A model generated the notes under the pieces. The model saw only the letters and a program-made list of their open reading frames with translations. It was not told where the DNA came from and did not search any database. This document shows positions 50,737 through 63,948 of a DNA stretch of 64,000 nucleotides, one piece after another; the stretch's first letter is position 1; every line of letters begins with the position of its first letter. The stretch spans positions 96,106,176-96,170,175 of the forward strand of contig OZ007567.1 of the NCBI GenBank assembly GCA_963931925.1, given 5' to 3'. The translations under genes were made by a program, and so were the position numbers. The stretch is from Onchidella celtica. Taxonomy: Eukaryota > Mollusca > Gastropoda > Systellommatophora > Onchidiidae.

Positions 50737-53700
50737 ACTTCAAGGCACCCAGCTGACCTTTATGTCCCTCATACATTCCAAATTACAGGCCTGTTTCCTG
50801 ACTTTCATATATTTATGGACACATGAATAAATGTATTGAATACACACCAATGTCATGAATTTAATATCTCTGAATTAACTTTGCTGCAACTTCTCCATTT
50901 CTACCAGATTCTTCCTGACACTTGTCTTATCGAAGGAGAGACCCGCTCACTATCTTTTCATGATCGCCAAAAACATAGTTAGCACTTCTGCTTTGGATCG
51001 CAGCACAAAGCTTGAGGACCACTGGTGTAAGATATATCCTGGTTCATCTATCAGGCTGAGTTGTAAACACATCTTCAAAGGCGCAGATACTTCACATGTG
51101 GCCAGATGGAAGGCCCATAAGTGGCTCGCCAAACAGGAGAGGAAACGAACATTCCTTACCGACAAGAATGATAAGGGTATGACTGATCTCCTTTTAGAAA
51201 CAGATACACACAATTGTGTTGTCCTCCATTTTTATATAAAATAATGCAAGGGGAGGAATTCACACGTTAAAATTGCTATGTAAATTTGATCATCATTCTG
51301 TATACTTTTCTGGGTGCAACCCAAGTACGACGGCAAAATTCTGAGCAATTAAGTGATTCATTAATATACTAAAAACATTCTAGAAGAAACAAAATTCTTT
51401 ACAACGTAATAATACATTCGGTGTGGAAACACATGAAGAATGTTTGGGTTTCCCTTATTTCAACTATCGGCAGCCAGAGAACCCCAGAATGGACAACACA
51501 GTTGAAAAGTCATTTTGGTTCCTAAATAGTTTAGCTGAGAAATATCGTGAAAGCCAAAGATGCTTTTGTTCCCACATACAATCATGAAAAACCAAACAAG
51601 AAGAGAGCATTACGCAGAACTGTGGACGGATAAAATAAAAAAAGAATAAAAAACAAAAACAGCTCGTAATATTAAGAGAGGAGAGGGGTTCTAAGGTACA
51701 GCGAGACTACCTAGCATTACATCGAATTCAAGAACATCACCAGGTCTTCGGAATTCTACCTAGATTTCAGAGTCTATGTGGCCAGGTGAAACTGAACAGT
51801 TCTATTCACCAATGTCACCCATGAAAAGGTATGTAAAGAAATGGAACTCTATTAAAATGTAATCAGGAAACGAAATATTCTACTAAAAGGCCGTCTACCA
51901 AAGGTAAAAATGTGACTAAGCTTCTTTCTAAGATCATGCCTGAACGATCTTTCTTTTTTTTTTTTTTCACCTCGCCTTTTCTAATTCTTTAGTTGCTTTG
52001 TTCGATTGCCTGCATAGTTTGTATCTTTTTCATCTGTCTCGCGTTTACTTAATGGGGGTAACAGTTGTATGGGTACATAAAATGCAGCTCGGGGGGTCTC
52101 TTAATCATTAAAATATTTCCAGTATCCTAACTTTCCCTACTTCATCTGCATTCTGACTCGTGAACTCCACTTCCCCGAATGCTTTCTCAATTCTTGGGCC
52201 AAATGTATCTTCAGGCGGAATCTTCCTCGCGGGCTCCACGCGCATGTACGTCATGTACGCCTATTATATTGCTGGTCTCTGATTTGTTATGCTAAAGGAT
52301 GCGCTGGCAGTCATGGGGAACAAGACAAATAAATGCAGATGGGGCGTAAAAGATTCTGTAGCATGCATTGACATATATGCCATCTTCGTCAGAAATACAC
52401 AGGGCAGGAGGCCACCTAAGTGGAAAAATATTACGATTGTAAGGAAAGTAACCATCGAGAGAAGATAGGGAATAACGCATTTTTCAAAATAGTGCACGGC
52501 CTAACACAAACCAGGGCTTCATAATTATAAAACTTTCAAGCAATTACAATTTCTGATAACCTTAGTTACGAAGAATACAATCTGTATAAATGCAATTCAA
52601 CAGGGTGCTATATTTCTTTATGACAAGTCTTCTTTCATCAACATTATGTGTGCGCGCGTGCGCTCGCACATGTGTGAGTGTGCCTTACAAAATTATTGGT
52701 CTCTAAACAGAACTAAAGATTGTGTTTCGCTTTGATTCACTCCTGATGTTGGGCTTTCAAAATCCTTCAAGTTTAACCATCTGCGAGATGCTCTTGGGAA
52801 ATGGTCCGCATTGCCACTTTTTTTTTTTTTTTTACTTTTTATTTTGAGTTACGGGTAAACTGTGAAAGTACAAATTGTCCAGAGAAGAATGCACTTTATT
52901 TCGTGTAAAAGTGTTGAAAACTGACCAAGTTATGGCTATTTCATGGTGGCAATTTGGAAAATGTCACTTGATAAAAACGCGTTTAAAGTCTATGTAGATT
53001 TAAAAAGACCATAATTAATTGGATCAGAAAAAAAATGAAAGAAAAACGTATTTATAGGTGGAATTCATTAAAATCCTTTTGCCCAGGCATAAAGAAATAA
53101 TTGAGGAATCAATTCATGCGGAAAACTGATACAGGACCAGGAAGTCCCCATTCATCTATTTTTGGTTCTATCTCGAAAGTGCCGAGCGCGACCACTTCCC
53201 AAGAGCGCCTCACATTTATCTCTGCATCTCCTTGTAGTTTCAGTTTTTTAATGCTTTGATATAACTAAGGTTATTAGTATTTTGACATGCACAAGAACAT
53301 TATTAGCATGTTGTGTAATTCCAGGTGCAGGACCGGGATGTTAACACCGTACAGGTACTCGTTCAATATAGGCTGTGAGAGGGACCAACTATTTACTTGT
53401 CGGGTGCTACATGATCTCAGAGTTGATCGAGTCTTTAGGAGGGGAACTCGGGGAGATATGATCTTCTGTGTGGGTGGGACGATAGACATCTATCTGCCCA
53501 TTAAGATCTGTTAAGTGTAGGCTCCAGGCATGTGACAGGAATTCTCCACTATCCGACCCTCACATTCTCTAATGTTACACACGAGAAAATTCCACTCATT
53601 CGCCACGATTTACGCTATTCGTCCACACGCAACTCATTCTATCTTACCCAACCCCACATATTTTGATTTTTCCTCTACATCGGCCCGATTTTCTTCTTCG

Positions 53701-56700
53701 ACTCCATTCTTCATCTCTAGATTTAGTTATTCTTTCTCTCCCCCGTGATTCCACCCTCCTCACCCACCAGACGGACCCAACTCCACCCGTCCTTCCACCC
53801 CGGGCAAACGCTTCCCAGGAGTAACTGGAATGGGACCCCAGAAAAATGAATAAATAAAAATAATAATGATAATAAATGAACAAATAAATTTTCACATTTG
53901 AAGATCACTCTTACATAATTATTATCAGCATGCCCGCCCTCAGGCCTAATCTACCCTATAACTTCTCCATCCTTCCAGATTTTCTCTCTCAAACCAATTC
54001 CCAAGTCAAGGGCAGCTTTCATATCACAATATAGCCTCTGTACATATTTTGCACTGCGGACAAGTGAAGTCGTCTCTTCGGCATTGCCTTGTCCAAACGT
54101 TCACATCCTACAGCGAAAACACACCATGTTTAATATACAAGAAGTACCACAATTCGATTTATTTGTTGGGACCTTTATATTTTTTTTACTGAACAACAAC
54201 AGTGCTGAGATGTTTCTTCCTATCCTGGTGCGTCCTTGGCGATGGGTCTAATTTTCACAAGGGATATTAAATTAGCAAATGGGATGAAATCGCCTTATTG
54301 GTAATGGAACTGGTTGATTGACACACTATTCAAGTGCTCCAGGGGGTCAACCCCTGACATAAGATGGCACACGGTGCTGACAGCAGGAAGCACTGATTGC
54401 TGTTGTTATCCTTGCCCATCCTGACATCACCGCCGTACAGTATAGAACATTAGCGCAAATGTCACAAGTTTGGGGGGACAGTGTGTACGCGCAAATGTCA
54501 TAGGTTCAGACAGGTGGTACGGTCAATCTCAGCGTCACCTGAATACTTCACAAATACATTCCAAGGCCGGTCTTCTAAAGGTCAGGACAAGACGAACAGG
54601 TTTGGGCATCCCTGGTAAACGGAGACGGCCCGTCATAGTCTCTCCACTTCGTTAACATTATGTTACATTTTCAAAAGTATTGATACCCAGCTGTGCATAT
54701 TTGTTCAAAATTTACAGGGATACACCAATTATGAAATATTTAAACCCCATTTTGAAATTTGTAAAACGGTATTCGCGAATCTGTTCCACTGGTTGATGGT
54801 CCAGTCCAGAAAGTTTGTCATAATCTTATCCGCGTGTGGTTAATGAATTCGGCTGCCTATTTGAAATGCCAATACAAATTGCGACATTTAAACCCGTTTT
54901 GGCGGTGAGAGTGTTGCTCGCCAACCTGGGGCGAAACTCTGACATCCCACCACTGTAAATGTGGCAATTGCTTAGATTAGACTATAGTATAATGCTCCCA
55001 TCAGAATAGCCGCGCTAGTGAACAGGTCCATTCTGGGTGAACTAAATGCCACCGCTGACAATTTTCGACCCCTGACAGTTGACGACAGCGGGAAAATGGA
55101 AAGTTCATTAACTGTCATTTTGTGTCTTCAATAGCAAGTAACGTCCCCACTGTGGGGTGATTCATTTCGGTTTCCGCCTGATATCGACCGTAGATCGGAG
55201 GTTTGTGCATGAAAATTCAGGCTTCTCATACCCATTGCTTTTACTAGCAAAAAGGTACCAGTAAGTGATCGATTTCTTTGTTCCTTGTTGCCAACCAAGA
55301 GAGCTTCGTTGGCCACGGTAATAATTGATTTCTTTGCGTAAGGTTACTGTTCATGCAATGAAACAGAAAGTCTAGATCTACTTAAAACTTAAAACCAAGT
55401 CAATCATGGAACTCGGTGTACAAAAAAAAAGGCAAGACATCGAATATCATGTATGTAATGGATGTAGCCATATATGCAAACGTACATTATCAATGCGACC
55501 CCACAGCTCCACCGCAATACGCTTATTTTCTCTTCGCCAATTGCATATTGTGACCGGTAATTTATGGCCACTTATATCTACATCACTATAGTCATGGATG
55601 ATACTGATATATAATCCACTATTGCAGACCCCTAAAGTACCATTATCATCAGCATTTTGGTGGCTTAAACCGAATGCACCAATATATCAACATTATTTTA
55701 GGCATAAATATGATGCAAAGCACAGGATCCGTCATTAACTCTTGAAACAAAAGCGCAGAGAAATGGAGTACATGTCTGTACAACTAAGAAAAGTATCATA
55801 GCTAAAATGGACTTCCTTGTTATATGTTTGCCTGGGAAACTACCGTGTCGGTTTGTGTTTCCCTCTTCATACATTTAAACTCATCAGATCCGATTAGTTT
55901 TAATTATTTTGGGTGCCAGACAACAGCAAAATGATGGAATATTTTAAGCCAAGAGACCATTCTACATGGACATTCCACATCGGACGGAACTTTGTTTGCG
56001 ATCCATTTTAGAACGTTGCAATTGTGTTTAACTCTGATTATTACTACAGCAATTTCTGTCGGATGAAATGAAGCAGGAACACTTTGTTTGCTTTGCAAAT
56101 CCACCACTGCGAATTTCTAAATGGCGCCAAAAATTTAAAGTCCGAATGAGATATGTTCTGAGATTTTTCCCCCTCGCTCCTATTTCTTCAACCTCATCGA
56201 CACGCGCCCTTTTATCCCCTAGGGGTACACGAGACTTTAGTGGTCCTGCCATCTCAAAATGAACAGCCCGAAGGATGTAGAGAGGGGAAGATTCCCAGAG
56301 CAATATTAGTCCAAGTTATCGACCAATCATGTTCGTTAAACACTGTAAAAGCTTGATGTGGCGATCAGACCCAGTCTTTTGTAACGATCCGCAACAGGCT
56401 TGCAGTAGCACTTCTTTTGCAGACTGCAGGGGGGAATTTCTTGCAGGTTGGGTGGGTGAAAGACGGGCTTCACCGCCCAGAGGTACATGAGGCTTTAGAT
56501 CGATGACAAGGGGACAGTGAAAGATAATCAATGTGGGACAGAGGATAATGTGCCTGTGCGTGCGTTTGGTTGCAGGTGAGTGGGTGGGTGGACTATAAAA
56601 CTGTGGTTGAGAAAATGGAAGAGAGGGCGTCGCAACGGCTGAAACTGGGGATTCCGAAAAATTGCTCCAAAGAGTCGAAACTGAAACACGAAGTTGGCAT

Positions 56701-56743
56701 TCTTGAGTGAAAAACAGCGACAGAATAACACTGCATCCATCCA

Positions 56744-56748
<5 letters not shown>

Positions 56749-56811
<63 letters not shown>

Positions 56812-56910
56812 TCACTCTCTCTCTCTATCTCTCTCTCTCTCTCTCTCTCCACCACCATTATCTCCTGCCTCTCTCTCTCTCTCTCTCTCCACCACCATTA
56901 TCTCCTGCCT
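56749..56910. repeat. (TC)n microsatellite with 40-bp tandem duplication
   Basis: A TC run at 56749-56804 is followed by interrupted TC, then two identical 40-bp units (56831-56870 and 56871-56910), each an 18-base CT run ending in CCACCACCATTATCTCCTGCCT-type sequence. Confidence 0.93.
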
Positions 56911-59819
56911 TTCAGCAATTCCTTTGATGTTAACTAAACTCTCATCTCCATACAGATGGTCTTGCACCCCGAAAGGTCAAGTACTTTCCTTCTTGCATGT
57001 CTATGAAAAAGGGGGACCGTCTTGTCCTTAGTAATGCATCTACTGTAACACACCAATGTTCCTTTAACTTTACAGCAATGAAACAAATCGTTGCCCGGTA
57101 TCATTTTCACAGAGTCAAAATTAAAGACGCGAATCTTCAAATGTTTTCCAAGTGATCCTTATGTTCCATCTTGTCGATGACACGTCCAGCTAGAAGGCCC
57201 GGGGGAATGGAGAAAGATGGGACAGAAAACCCGGTATTTCCACTGAAGGACCTGAAGATTTAAGGATGTCAGACACTTTTTTCTTTTGTTAAGAATAATT
57301 TTCACATTTATACATTTATGTGTCATTCTTGTTCAAATTCAAATCAGGGACTTGTAAACTTATTAACAACATCAAAATAAAACAAGAAATCCGAGTGTAT
57401 GAAATGTACATTCGCCCAAAGGAAGCTCATTATTAAATAAAAATGTGATGGCCCTGATAAGATCATAAAATGTGATAACTTTCACAAAGTTGATATTTGC
57501 TACATTTTCCAAACAACCATCATACCCCCTTTCCCAGTCTTCATCTAAACTTTACTTCACTTTATCTAAAAAGTCAGGGGGGTACCCACACACACACTTT
57601 ATTCTGGATGAACTGTTTTCGCCCCCATGTGTGTTGTGAGCTAGAAATATGCATGCCAACTCCCATTCCCTTTCTCGTGGTCTGGAAAAACATAAAACAG
57701 GGCGCAAACCTCCACCTATTTATATTTAACCACGGGGGGGGGGGGGGGGTTTACTTTGCATTAAAGTGCACCCCCCTTACTCTTTTCTAACATCTTTATC
57801 ACATACTTCATTACTTCCCCTCCCAAGGCCCCCACTTTCCAACCCCGTTTTATCTCCCTACACCACACGAAACAGACATTTCTCACGCCCGCATTTTCAA
57901 TCAGAAGCGCTGAATTAAGATAACGTTAATTCCACACGGACGGTTGACGGATGATCAATTATACAAAAGTTGCAAATTAAAGGAAATGGTTTGAATCCAG
58001 AACGTACGAGATAATGGATTGGAAAGCCGCCACCCACCCACCCACTCCCTTTTTTTTTTCCTTCCTCACGTCCTTGCCCTTCTCAAAAATTAATTCTAAA
58101 AAGGTAGTTATGGCAGAGGGATTGTCATGGAACCGACCACTGCTACACTGCCTGGTTCTATGGATTGCGGGCGAGTCGTGAGGTCCCTAGAGAGGGTGGA
58201 CATGGCAGAATTCTCGGGTGCAATGAGTGCTGTGTGTCATCTTTTGCATAGATCTAAGCACTGCAGCTCTCCTGTCTGTGTCTAGTGAACAATAAAAATA
58301 TGGCACGGGCTGGATGATCCACCTATTTTCCTTTTCAATAGTTTCGTTGATTTAAGGGCGAGCAGAGAAATGAGCGGGGGAAAAAAATGGGGGAGGGGGG
58401 GGGGAGAACAGAGGCGAGGAGGAGGGAATCAAACTGAATAGGTGAGGACACACAATCAGATGGTCGGATAAACTGGCCAACGACCAAAAGAAGTTTATAC
58501 AAAAAACGAGGTCAAACGAATTTGTTCCGGGGGGGGGGGGGGGAAGATTGGAGCGAGAAGGAGGTATCATTATCAACAGAATGAAAGAACGGAAATTGGA
58601 CAACAAATATTAATGAATGGAAAAACAGCCAAAACTGAGAAACCAAACGGCCAAACGCATTGTTATAGTTGCTGGGAGGGGTGGTGAAGGGCTGCATGAT
58701 TTATAACAGCCGTCAAAAGTTCGAACAGCAGCACTACCCGTTTGCATGGCAGGGCTAAAATAAAAAATAGTTCTAAACTGAAAACTTCAAAACAGAAATA
58801 CACATAACAACAACTGTAGCTGTAGCTGCTGAACATGCTCGGCTGTTCCTGTTGCCCATTCAACATCAGTGAATGGGGCTAGTACTATACGTTAGATATG
58901 AGATTTCATTTTTAACAAAGATTTCAGGTGCACATCCTAAATCACTGAACAGCAATACCCTAGACATAGCATGCGCTTTCCATATTCTGCTCTGAAAGAT
59001 TCGTGTTCTGGCTGTACACAAGATGTTTGTTGTTCACTGAGTGATGAAATTTTCCATTTCCTACCATGAATCATGGACTGAAGGTCTGGTGACTGCTACA
59101 CAAAGAAAGAATGCATCTAACACTAACAGCGACCTGACTTTTGCATCATTGACAGTAAAGACAAAGAGGATGAGAACAAAGCATACCAATACAAAATAAG
59201 GTATAGATGATCCTCATCAGCCACAGCTGTGCACTGAAGTTTAACACAACACGAGAGGGGGAAAAACAAAATACTCGATTCAACAATATTATCATTTTTT
59301 TAAAAATGGCGCAAAGTAAACAAAGGACAGAAATGAACACAAAGCGTTGTAATGAGACTGAAGAAAGAGAAATTTCAGAACACGACAGCGAAACAAAAGA
59401 AGCTCATAGAGTGTGGGATGTTGGGAAGTGCACACACAATAGGAGGAGAACAATGGCTGCTACGTTACATACACCAAAATCTTTTTGAAAGTCCACATTG
59501 CAATTGCAAGTATGTTGTTTGTCCTTTCACTGCCTAAGTGGTGGAAGCTGCCATGCAACAAGGAGACACCCGACACGTGTATGCGTAATGCAGATAGACG
59601 TGCATGAACAAAAGGATGAAAGTGGAGAGGTGTAAGTAGAAGAAAGAAAGAGACTGGGCAGAAGGCGAGAAACTTAGGCAGAGATGTGTAAGACTAGGGA
59701 AACACGGCTGATAATAATTTCTTCAAACTCGATCACAAGGAACCCGTTCGGGGGGGGGGGGGGGGGGAGACCAGCGAGGTGGAGACGGGGAACCAGTAGG
59801 GGGAATTACTGGTAATAGG

Positions 59820-60860
59820 CCGGCAGACAGAGACAGAGAAATCCGGGGAGGGGTGGTGTATGAGGTATTGAGATTACACTGCATACACTATCAGACATAC
59901 AGGCAGACAGACTTGACGGTTTGTGTGTCAATAATCTACTGGAGATACAGACGGACAGACAGACACGCCGGCACTTCCTCTCAACACACCAGAATTTACA
60001 AAGATAAAAGGAGTCACGCACAGCAAGAGGCACAGACAGACAAAGTGGGAAACCAAAACAAACAAATATGATTCACTCGTACGTACAAATTGGGATGCCG
60101 CCACAGCAAAAGATACATAGACATGACAAAATACACGTATGAGTCGGCAGTTGCAGAGATACAGACAAAGTAGGAGTCCAGCCCTCGACAAAGTAGGAGT
60201 AAACAGCATATTTAAGAAACAGAGTGGGAATAAACAGAAAATGTGTTTGAGTTTGAGTAAAGCACGTGGACACGATAACTGTCATTATTGGGGTCAGAGA
60301 GTCCGTCAGTATGGTCTAGAGAGGTTTCACTATTGGTCCATTTGCAGTGCGAGACACGGGAGGCGCCGCGAAACCATTGTTAGCATGGAGCGGAAAGTAG
60401 GTAGCTGTGATAAACAATACCCGTTTGTGCATTTCCTGGGGGTGTACGAACTTACAAGCGGTTGTAAATAGTTTCAATCAGCCCAAAAATATGAACAAAC
60501 CACAGTAAACAGATATGCACACACTTTCTTTGGTGAAGACGGTCTCTTTCAATTCTTCAATTTCTTGTTTATGGCAGCGACCTAGTTTCGCAATTTGGCG
60601 GAAGTGAGATCTCTCTATAAAATACGTACTCTCTGTCGGGGTGCTAGGAAAAAAACAAGACAACAGACAAAATATATAAGAGCGACAGAACAGAATGAGA
60701 CCCTACCAGAGTCACCCACCAACCACCCGCAACAGAAAAGGAGACACTGGGAGACAGACAAGGTGGGAATTTAACATAACAGGAGATACAGATCAAGACA
60801 AGTTGCCGGTCTTAACACAGAAGATTATACACACAAACAAAATGGGTGGGCTGGGGGAAC
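59820..60860 (+). repeat. Degenerate purine-rich repeat with ACAGACAAAGT-type motifs
   Basis: Irregularly spaced variants of GAGATACAGACAAAGTRGGA occur near 59940, 60030, 60160, 60185, 60745 and 60785, with many CAGACAGAC units between. The strand is A/G rich. It could be a decayed minisatellite; no exact period was found. Confidence 0.5.
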
Positions 60861-62899
60861 GCAACAACAGCAGTGACGTCTCTTCTAGGACACACCCGAC
60901 ACAGACTGATAAAAGATGCACTCGCGACAACAATTTCAATACCCGCAGACTTCCCAGGTCCCAACCTCTTGTGCTAACCAATCAGCAAATCAAATTACTT
61001 CTTTCACAAAGGAAAATTGCCCTCAATTATCAAGTCTCGGCATATGCTTACTTCCTCTTCAACACCCGTTGCCGCCACCCTAAGCACACACCCTCCTCCT
61101 ACCCTCTCCCCACCATTTCGTCACGTGCACCTGTGTCGGTTACATTATTCCATCTGGTAAAATTATCACCACTTATCACGTTTTAGCGCTACACTCTATG
61201 GCTAAGCTTCACCCCTTCCGCACCAATGTTGTTTTTTTTTTTGTGTGTGTGTTTTTTTTTTTTTACGCCTATTCATCCCACTCCCCAGCACTTAAAAAAA
61301 AATTATCAAAGTTTGTCTATAAGTACACCTGCGACCCGCGAGTGAAGACAACACGAGTGGGCAGACTCTCCGAGCGCTCAACAACCCCTGAATACAGGCT
61401 GCTTTAATATGAAGGTGCTGAGCAAGGCAAGGTTACTCAGCTCCCGTGAGCTGGTAAACGAAGGAAGTGCCTCCCCCCCCCCCCTCCCTTTTGGGAGACA
61501 TAAAACATTCTTTTTTTCTTTTTCTTTTTTTTCAAAACGTATTCACTTGAAGGGATTCTTCAGGTTAAAAGGGCGATGTGTGTGCATAAAAGCTTGAAAT
61601 TGAGTTGCGTACGCGCCTGGAGGACTCGGCGGATGAAATGAAGAAGATTATTTATGTGTGTGTGTTTTTCCTGTTTGGAAAGCTTGCATTATTTTCATCT
61701 CCATTAAGCCTAAGAACAAAATATTGAAGTAATATTTCATGTCCATTGTAATCTAAATGTTACTGCGATGGCGACAAAAATAATGATAACAAATCCATAA
61801 AACAAAGGACAATCCTGATCTAAGAACGAGATTTTGGATTTAAAAAAGGAGCGGCGTTAATAATATTAAATAATAACAACAGTAATAAATTCAGAAGCCC
61901 TAAAAGGTCTCTCTAATTTTCCTCTACATTTTCCCCCCTCCTGGTGCAAAAATGTATGGCTTGATCTAAAATGATAACAGTGACAGCATTTAGATAGAGC
62001 GCAATGTACAGAGAGACCGCTGCAGACCCCACCCTCATAGTACCACCTCCATCCTTTCCCACTGCTGTTCTTGTCAGATCGTGCTGGATGACGTGCTGCA
62101 ACAATAATGCTCAAACTGCTTCTATTGTTAATCTTATTATCCGACATGACAAAGATTACAATGACAGCCGTGTTGCAATGCAATGTCGCTAGGGGCCTCT
62201 TTCACCATCTCCCCAGATGCCCCCACAACTATGATGATTCAGATGTTGTTATTGTTGTCAGGTTGTAGTTAACGATATCAAGTTTTACTGATGATTCCAG
62301 CAGCACCCGTATCATCATTAAACCGCGAGGTTTACCCTATCTTACATTCGGGGCCTAACAGATCCCAGATAGGTACACTCGCAGATAGTCTAATCACAAA
62401 GCCAAATACAGAAAATACTGGGGTATGTTCACATGTTCATGACACCATGCTAACAGATCATCTGCTCTATAAACACACGACAGGCTACAAACTTTGTCTC
62501 ACGCTCCCCTAACAACAGCCTCTTCATCATAACATCCCCAAACCGACTGGAAAATAGGGTAAAATATCCCTTTTTACTCCAAGGGTAAATTTCCCCTACC
62601 ATGAACATTAGTTCCAATGCCTGTTCACCTGGCAGAAATGCATATTGTGTACTGCAAATGGAAAAGAATAACCACAGCATCTTCTATCTGTAGAAAGGGT
62701 TGAGCTGGGAGAGAAAAAAATTCTGACCTGAGAATAACACGGTGCTGTGTGACATTTAGGCTGGAAGCAGCGTAGCTCTGTAGCTCTGTAGTCTAGCTGA
62801 CCTCGCACGCACCATGCAAATGAACACGATACAAGCTGTGTTCTTGAACAGCGTCGCTGTGTGGTTCGTCTGTGACCAGCGGGCTTGCACGACTCGTCA

Positions 62900-63002
62900 G
62901 ACGGCCCATTCAACTGTGTCGTAAAACACGTCTGTCAGAGCAGCCTCGCTTCTTGAGCATTTTCTACCGAAATCCTTCACAAGTCATCAAAATCAGCAAG
63001 AA
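62900..63002 (+). other. Probable 5' UTR exon of the right-edge gene (start not defined)
   Basis: Sequence ending AGCAAGAA directly before a consensus GTAAGT donor (63003-63008) contains no start codon leading into the next exon. An acceptor at 63946-63948 (TTTTTATGTCAG) gives a 946-bp intron. The left limit is arbitrary. The assignment rests only on the splice signals and the well-placed ATG beyond. Confidence 0.4.
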
Positions 63003-63164
63003 GTAAGTATTATTAGGTGCTTTACTATTAGATATTGGTGCTAGAATCGACACCTGACCACAAAATCCCAAGAAATGCACTTTATCATACATTAAAATTT
63101 CCAATCGAAAGGTTGACCTACTTTTCACATGTAGTGAAAACTGTGGACTGTGTGCTTCTGGCCT

Positions 63165-63290
63165 CTGGTTCTAGAATCTAGATCTAGATTGATAGTTCAG
63201 GAATTGGGATGCAGAGGAATAATCTCTATAAAGGCCTAGATTCTAGATAGATAAATCTGATCTTGATCTTGATCTACATTTAATTTTAAA
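63165..63290. repeat. CTAGATCT-rich imperfect repeat in the UTR intron
   Basis: It includes TCTAGAATCTAGATCTAGATT near 63171-63190, then CTAGATTCTAGATAGATA and TGATCTTGATCTTGATCTAC. It is a short, partly self-complementary simple-sequence region. Confidence 0.6.
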
Positions 63291-63420
63291 GTATTCACTA
63301 CAGAATCTATCCAAATCTCTAATAAAAAGTATCTGGTGTGCAGTGTCCATAGACAAATCTCGAAGCAAGGGCTAGGTAAGGATGAAAGTAGAAGAATTGA
63401 GGAGACTGGAATTAGTTAAT

Positions 63421-63560
63421 TTAAGATAAGAAAAGATAAGATAAGATCAACGTTTATTGTCCAGTCACTGGCACATTGGCTTGGTGTTTCATAGTACATA
63501 GTACACACATGTAGTTACATAATAATACACATAGACAGGTAGCGGTTATCCATCCATGCT
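63421..63560. repeat. GATAA repeat followed by possible dispersed repeat
   Basis: (AAGATAAGAT)n is followed by CAACGTTTATTGTCCAGTCAC. GATAAGATAA...TTTATTGTC arrangements are often seen as dispersed repeats in animal genomes (recalled). I cannot define ends. Confidence 0.35.
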
Positions 63561-63948
63561 GTTCGGACTACATTCATCCCTACCGCCCACGGGTGAGCGC
63601 GCGCGCACACACACACACACAACGCGCGCAAAATTTAATATGTCATGTATAATAAAAAGCCAAGGCACATTTGATTAAATTTATGATGATGGCAGTATGA
63701 CGCATACATGTATGCCAATTTATTGTGTACAACGTTTAATGTTAGAACCATTGCAAATTCCTAGGATAAAATGGAACTAAACGTAGTCAAAAAAAGAAAT
63801 ATGTATGAATACAGGATAGCATTTTGGTAACATGGTAAAGATAAAACAATTAAAATGTACTAGCTTTTAGACTTAAGATTGTAGTTACACTAAAACAGCA
63901 GTTCCACCAGATAAGCCTGAGGTTAAATATTTTTCTTTTTTATGTCAG

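Larger units (their letters stand above)
50745..62880. other. Long non-coding region
   Basis: No convincing coding segment is seen on either strand. It contains pure G runs at 57734-57749, 58529-58543 and 59750-59767, a C-run near 61471-61484, T-runs near 52818 and 61231-61264, an AT-rich AATAATGAT stretch near 53850, the (TC)n block at 56749-56910 and the purine-rich degenerate repeat at about 59820-60860. The open frame 60695-61186 (163 codons) has no recognisable domain, and I leave it uncalled. Confidence 0.6.

Noticed and set aside
60695-61186. 163-codon open frame, plus strand
   Set aside because: Polar, low-information sequence spanning purine-rich repeat; no family features or splice context.
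34955-62550. Short similarity CATAACATCCCC..AACCGA at about 34963 and 62528
   Set aside because: Only about 25 bp match; too short to call a shared repeat family without a search.
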